From Streptomyces sp. NBC_00390 (GTDB lineage Bacteria > Actinomycetota > Actinomycetes > Streptomycetales > Streptomycetaceae): a DNA stretch of 64,000 nucleotides. A program made the translations under genes and the position numbers. The notes beneath the pieces are model-generated. The model saw only the letters and a program-made list of their open reading frames with translations. It made no database searches and was not told the DNA's origin. Shown here in pieces: positions 61,698 to 64,000 of the stretch. Within the stretch, counting starts at the first letter, position 1; the number at the start of each line of letters is the position of its first letter. The stretch is from contig NZ_CP107945.1 of the NCBI RefSeq assembly GCF_036057275.1, positions 5,394,001-5,458,000 of the forward strand. Reading direction: 5' to 3'.

Positions 61698-61929
61698 GTC
61701 GAAGGGGGTGTGCGTCGAGTCGTCGCGGTTCTCACCGGCCACGCCCACACGGCGGCGGCCTCCACCTTCGCCGGACGCCCGCTGATCGTCGGACCGGCCG
61801 TCACCTGGACCCTGCGCATGCCCTGGGAGGGCGACGCCCCCGCCGACCTCGACCAGCCGCCCGGACTCGCCTTCCACGTCCTCCGGCGACGACCGGCGCC
61901 TGACCACCCACTACCGCGTCGTGCTCTGA
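61698..61929 (+). pseudogene. C-terminal fragment of a SnoaL/NTF2-like protein, frameshifted
   Basis: From about 61698 the plus strand reads GVRRVVAVLTGHAHTAAAST then FAGRPLIVGPAVTWTLRMPW and DLDQPPGLAFHV. After a shift equal to two lost bases near 61885 it continues GDDRRLTTHYRVVL and a stop at 61929. The beta-strand ending THYRVVL is typical of NTF2-like/SnoaL folds. The start is missing. The identification is by eye and the boundary with the CGNR fragment is approximate. Confidence 0.45.
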
Positions 61930-62057
61930 CCGGCCACCCCGCCCCGGGCCGCGACATGGCCGCCGAAGGTGCGGCGACCGGTAGCCTGGCGGGCGCGACA
62001 CGTCCCACCGTTCGGGATGATGCGTACTGTGCGCGCACCTGACGGCACAATGGGCTC

Positions 62058-62846
62058 ATGCCGATACCCAGCCGTGCCGCCCTCGTCGAACATCTCGTCC
62101 GCACCCGTATTGCCGGTGATGTCGCCACACCCCGCGACAACAACCTCTCCCACTACCGCAAGCTCGCCAACGGCGACCGTCACTACTGGCTCGGGCTGGA
62201 GCTCGGCGACCGGTGGAGCGACGAACAGGACGTGCTGGCCGTGATGGCCGAGCGGTGCGGGGTCAGCGACGACCCCGGGCACCGGCATGGTCAGGACACC
62301 ATCGACCCCGAGCTGACCGTCGACGCCCTGGAGCGGATGGCGGCCCGGCTGCGCAAGGCCGCCGCCGGGCAGGAGCGCGTGCTGTTCGCGACCGGGCACC
62401 CCGGCGGGCTGCTGGACGTGCACCGCGAGACCGCCGCCGCGCTGCGGGCCGCCGGGTGCGAGATCGTACGGATCCCGAGCGGTCTGATGGCGGACGAAGG
62501 CATGGTGTTCCAGTTCGCGGACGTCGCCGTGCTGGAGCGCGGCGCGACCCTGTGGCACACCCACTCGCCCGCACCGATGGCCGCGATCCTGGACGGACTG
62601 GAGCGTGAGGGCAGACCGCAGCCCGATCTTGTCGTCGCCGACCACGGCTGGGCGGGCTGCGCCGGCCAGCGCGGTCTGGACGCCGTCGGGTACGCGGACA
62701 GCAACGACCCCGCCCTGTTCATCGGCGAGGCGGAGGGCACCCTCCAGGTGACGGTCCCGCTCGACGACCACGTCACGGACCCGCGCTTCTACGACCCCAT
62801 GACCGCCTACCTGCTGGACGCGGCGGGACTCAGCTCCTCCGAGTGA
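62058..62846 (+). CDS. Phosphatase-type conserved actinobacterial protein
   Basis: A 262-aa cytoplasmic protein from ATG at 62058. The central segments (RVLFATGHPGGLLDVHRETA, VRIPSGLMADEGMVFQFADV) and the end (DLVVADHGWAGCAGQRGLDA) match a conserved Streptomyces family commonly labelled phosphatase. I know of no experimental activity. The NNLSHYRKLANGDRHYWLGL stretch near the N-terminus is also characteristic. There is no ribosome-binding site; TACTGT at 62025-62030 could be a -10 element, giving a very short leader. Confidence 0.7.
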   Translation: MPIPSRAALVEHLVRTRIAGDVATPRDNNLSHYRKLANGDRHYWLGLELGDRWSDEQDVLAVMAERCGVSDDPGHRHGQDTIDPELTVDALERMAARLRKAAAGQERVLFATGHPGGLLDVHRETAAALRAAGCEIVRIPSGLMADEGMVFQFADVAVLERGATLWHTHSPAPMAAILDGLEREGRPQPDLVVADHGWAGCAGQRGLDAVGYADSNDPALFIGEAEGTLQVTVPLDDHVTDPRFYDPMTAYLLDAAGLSSSE

Positions 62847-63318
62847 CCCATGGGGGACGTCACTCGGAAGGGCTCAGCCCCGCCGGGTGACCGGCGGGGG
62901 CGTTCGACGGCGACCCCGCCGCGCGGCATCACCGCGCGCGGTGATGCGGCCCGGGCCGCCACTCGCGCCGGCTGCCGCGCACCACGCGGTACGTGCCCCC
63001 CAGCAGCACCGCGAACAGCGCCGCCGGCGATCCACAGTGCGCGCTCACCTTCCGGGGCCTTCGCCCCGGGCGGCGGTCCCGGCCGCGTCGTACGACAACC
63101 CGCCGTACAACGGTTCCTCCTCGGCCGTCCGCTCTGCGCTCACCGGACCGTTCCCCTTCGGCGGCCGGCTCGGCGGCCGGACGGCGTTTCCGGGTGTGCG
63201 TGGTCCCGGGGGGTTGGTCGAAGCCCCCGGGGGATCCCCGTGGCGCTTGTGGCGTTCTAGGATCTGCAACCAGGCTCGCAGCCGTCGACGCCACATCGCT
63301 CAGACCACAGGACGACCT
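62847..63318. other. Intergenic region with a possible decayed small membrane-protein gene
   Basis: A 472-base gap. On the minus strand, pieces such as PLYGGLSYDAAGTAARGEGP, ERALWIAGGA and LFAVLLGGTYRVVRGSRREW lie in order in three different frames between about 63120 and 62930. They could be one membrane-protein gene with two frameshifts. The evidence is weak. Otherwise only the promoter of the next gene is expected here. Confidence 0.3.
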
Positions 63319-63984
63319 TTGCACTACGACTTGAGGCCCGATCGCGTCCTGGTCGTCGACGACGAGGAACTCGTACGCACCGCACTGCAGCAGGTCCTGG
63401 ACCTCGACGACCAGGTCACCGTCGTGGGCACTTGCGACGGGCCCGACGCCCTCGACACGGTCCGCGCCCTGGCACCCGACCTGGTCCTGCTGGACATCGA
63501 CATGCCGTCCGCCCACGGTCTCGACGTGCTGCGCACGCTCAAGGCCCTGCCCACCCCGCCCGCCGTCGCGATGCTCACCGCCCTCGACACCGCGGACCAC
63601 CTCGACCGGGCCCTGCGGGGCGGTGCGTCCGGCTTTCTGCTCAAGACGATGGAGCCCCGTCTGTTCGCCGTCGCCGTGCGGCTGCTCGTCGCGGGCGGCG
63701 TGATGTGCACGCCGCCCGGCAGCGCGGCCGTGCTCGCCGGATACGCGGCGAAGGCCTTGCTGCCGGACCCGCCCGTCATCCCCGGCCACCTGGACACGCT
63801 CACCGAGCGGGAGCGGGAAGTGCTGGCGCTGATCGCGGCAGGGCTGTCGAACGCCGACATCGCGGCGCATCTCGGCATGGGCGTGACGACGGTCAAGACG
63901 CACATCGGCGCGCTGAAACGGAAGCTCGCCGTCGACAGCCGCGTCGGACTCGCCTCCGTGGTCCACCGGTCGGCCGCGCCATGA
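63319..63984 (+). CDS. NarL/FixJ-type response regulator
   Basis: 221 aa. TTG at 63319 is chosen (CAGGACGACC before it); the frame is open further upstream but reads as non-coding. The receiver domain has VLVVDDEELVRTALQQVL, phospho-acceptor D59 in LVLLDIDMPSAHGLDVL and a lysine in GFLLKTM. The LuxR-type helix-turn-helix output domain (about 155-221) reads LTEREREVLALIAAGLSNAD then IAAHLGMGVTTVKTHIGALK. No histidine kinase lies upstream in the window; it could be just beyond the right edge. Confidence 0.92.
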   Translation: MHYDLRPDRVLVVDDEELVRTALQQVLDLDDQVTVVGTCDGPDALDTVRALAPDLVLLDIDMPSAHGLDVLRTLKALPTPPAVAMLTALDTADHLDRALRGGASGFLLKTMEPRLFAVAVRLLVAGGVMCTPPGSAAVLAGYAAKALLPDPPVIPGHLDTLTEREREVLALIAAGLSNADIAAHLGMGVTTVKTHIGALKRKLAVDSRVGLASVVHRSAAP

Positions 63985-64000
63985 GGCCGGGCTCCTGCCG

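Overview
The window is a piece of a Streptomyces chromosome. The evidence is the very high GC with G/C-ending codons, frequent GTG and some TTG starts, chitin- and cello-oligosaccharide-use genes with DasR- and CebR-type operators, an adpA gene carrying the diagnostic TTA (bldA) codon beside oligoribonuclease, and RHS/Hint polymorphic toxins. From memory, the order leucine-catabolism operon - hexosaminidase - glmS - adpA - orn - tRNA-His - cebR - cebEFG-bglC matches the S. coelicolor SCO2775-SCO2798 neighbourhood, read from right to left here. I could not run any search, so names rest on motifs and remembered family features.

Layout. 1-4.1 kb: small-molecule catabolism (amidase, D-2-hydroxyacid dehydrogenase, two Asp/Glu-racemase-fold enzymes, LLM oxidoreductase). 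4.2-9.7 kb: GH18 chitinase with two dre-like sites, a PAS-GGDEF-EAL c-di-GMP protein and a secreted M6 metalloprotease. 9.7-11.2 kb: tRNA-Lys and two unknown genes. 11.2-25.7 kb: a divergent pair of giant secreted proteins. One is a 1644-aa DNRLRE/VCBS/LGFP protein and the other a 2360-aa RHS-Hint polymorphic toxin. Behind the toxin lie its probable immunity gene, a scrap of another toxin, a SUKH-3 immunity gene and an Imm5-like gene. 25.8-30.7 kb: a tightly overlapping operon of a RecB/Cas4-type nuclease, an unknown protein and a UPF1-like helicase, preceded by a PAP2 membrane enzyme. 30.8-37.5 kb: histidine phosphatase, an XRE-TPR regulator and its divergent neighbour, a spermidine-synthase-like protein, and an OmpR-type two-component system. 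37.5-44.2 kb: CBM2-GH18 chitinase and cebEFG-bglC with a perfect CebR box. 44.2-46.7 kb: a decayed LacI gene, tRNA-His, orn and a frameshifted adpA. 47-54.4 kb: stress protein, acetate-type transporter, glmS, DUF4429 protein and GH20 hexosaminidase. 54.7-61.1 kb: a leucine/acyl-CoA catabolic operon with its divergent TetR regulator and twin operators. 61.2-64 kb: two truncated, apparently fused divergent genes, a phosphatase-type protein and a NarL-type response regulator.

How it fits together. Three chitin/GlcNAc genes (two chitinases and the hexosaminidase) share DasR-like operators, and glmS makes glucosamine-6-phosphate for the wall. The ceb operon imports cellobiose for BglC. Two regulators, adpA and the LacI gene at the cebR position, look broken within 2.5 kb of each other. 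The most promising little-described system is the nuclease / unknown / helicase operon at 25.8-29.8 kb. The RHS toxin with its layered immunity genes is the clearest conflict system.
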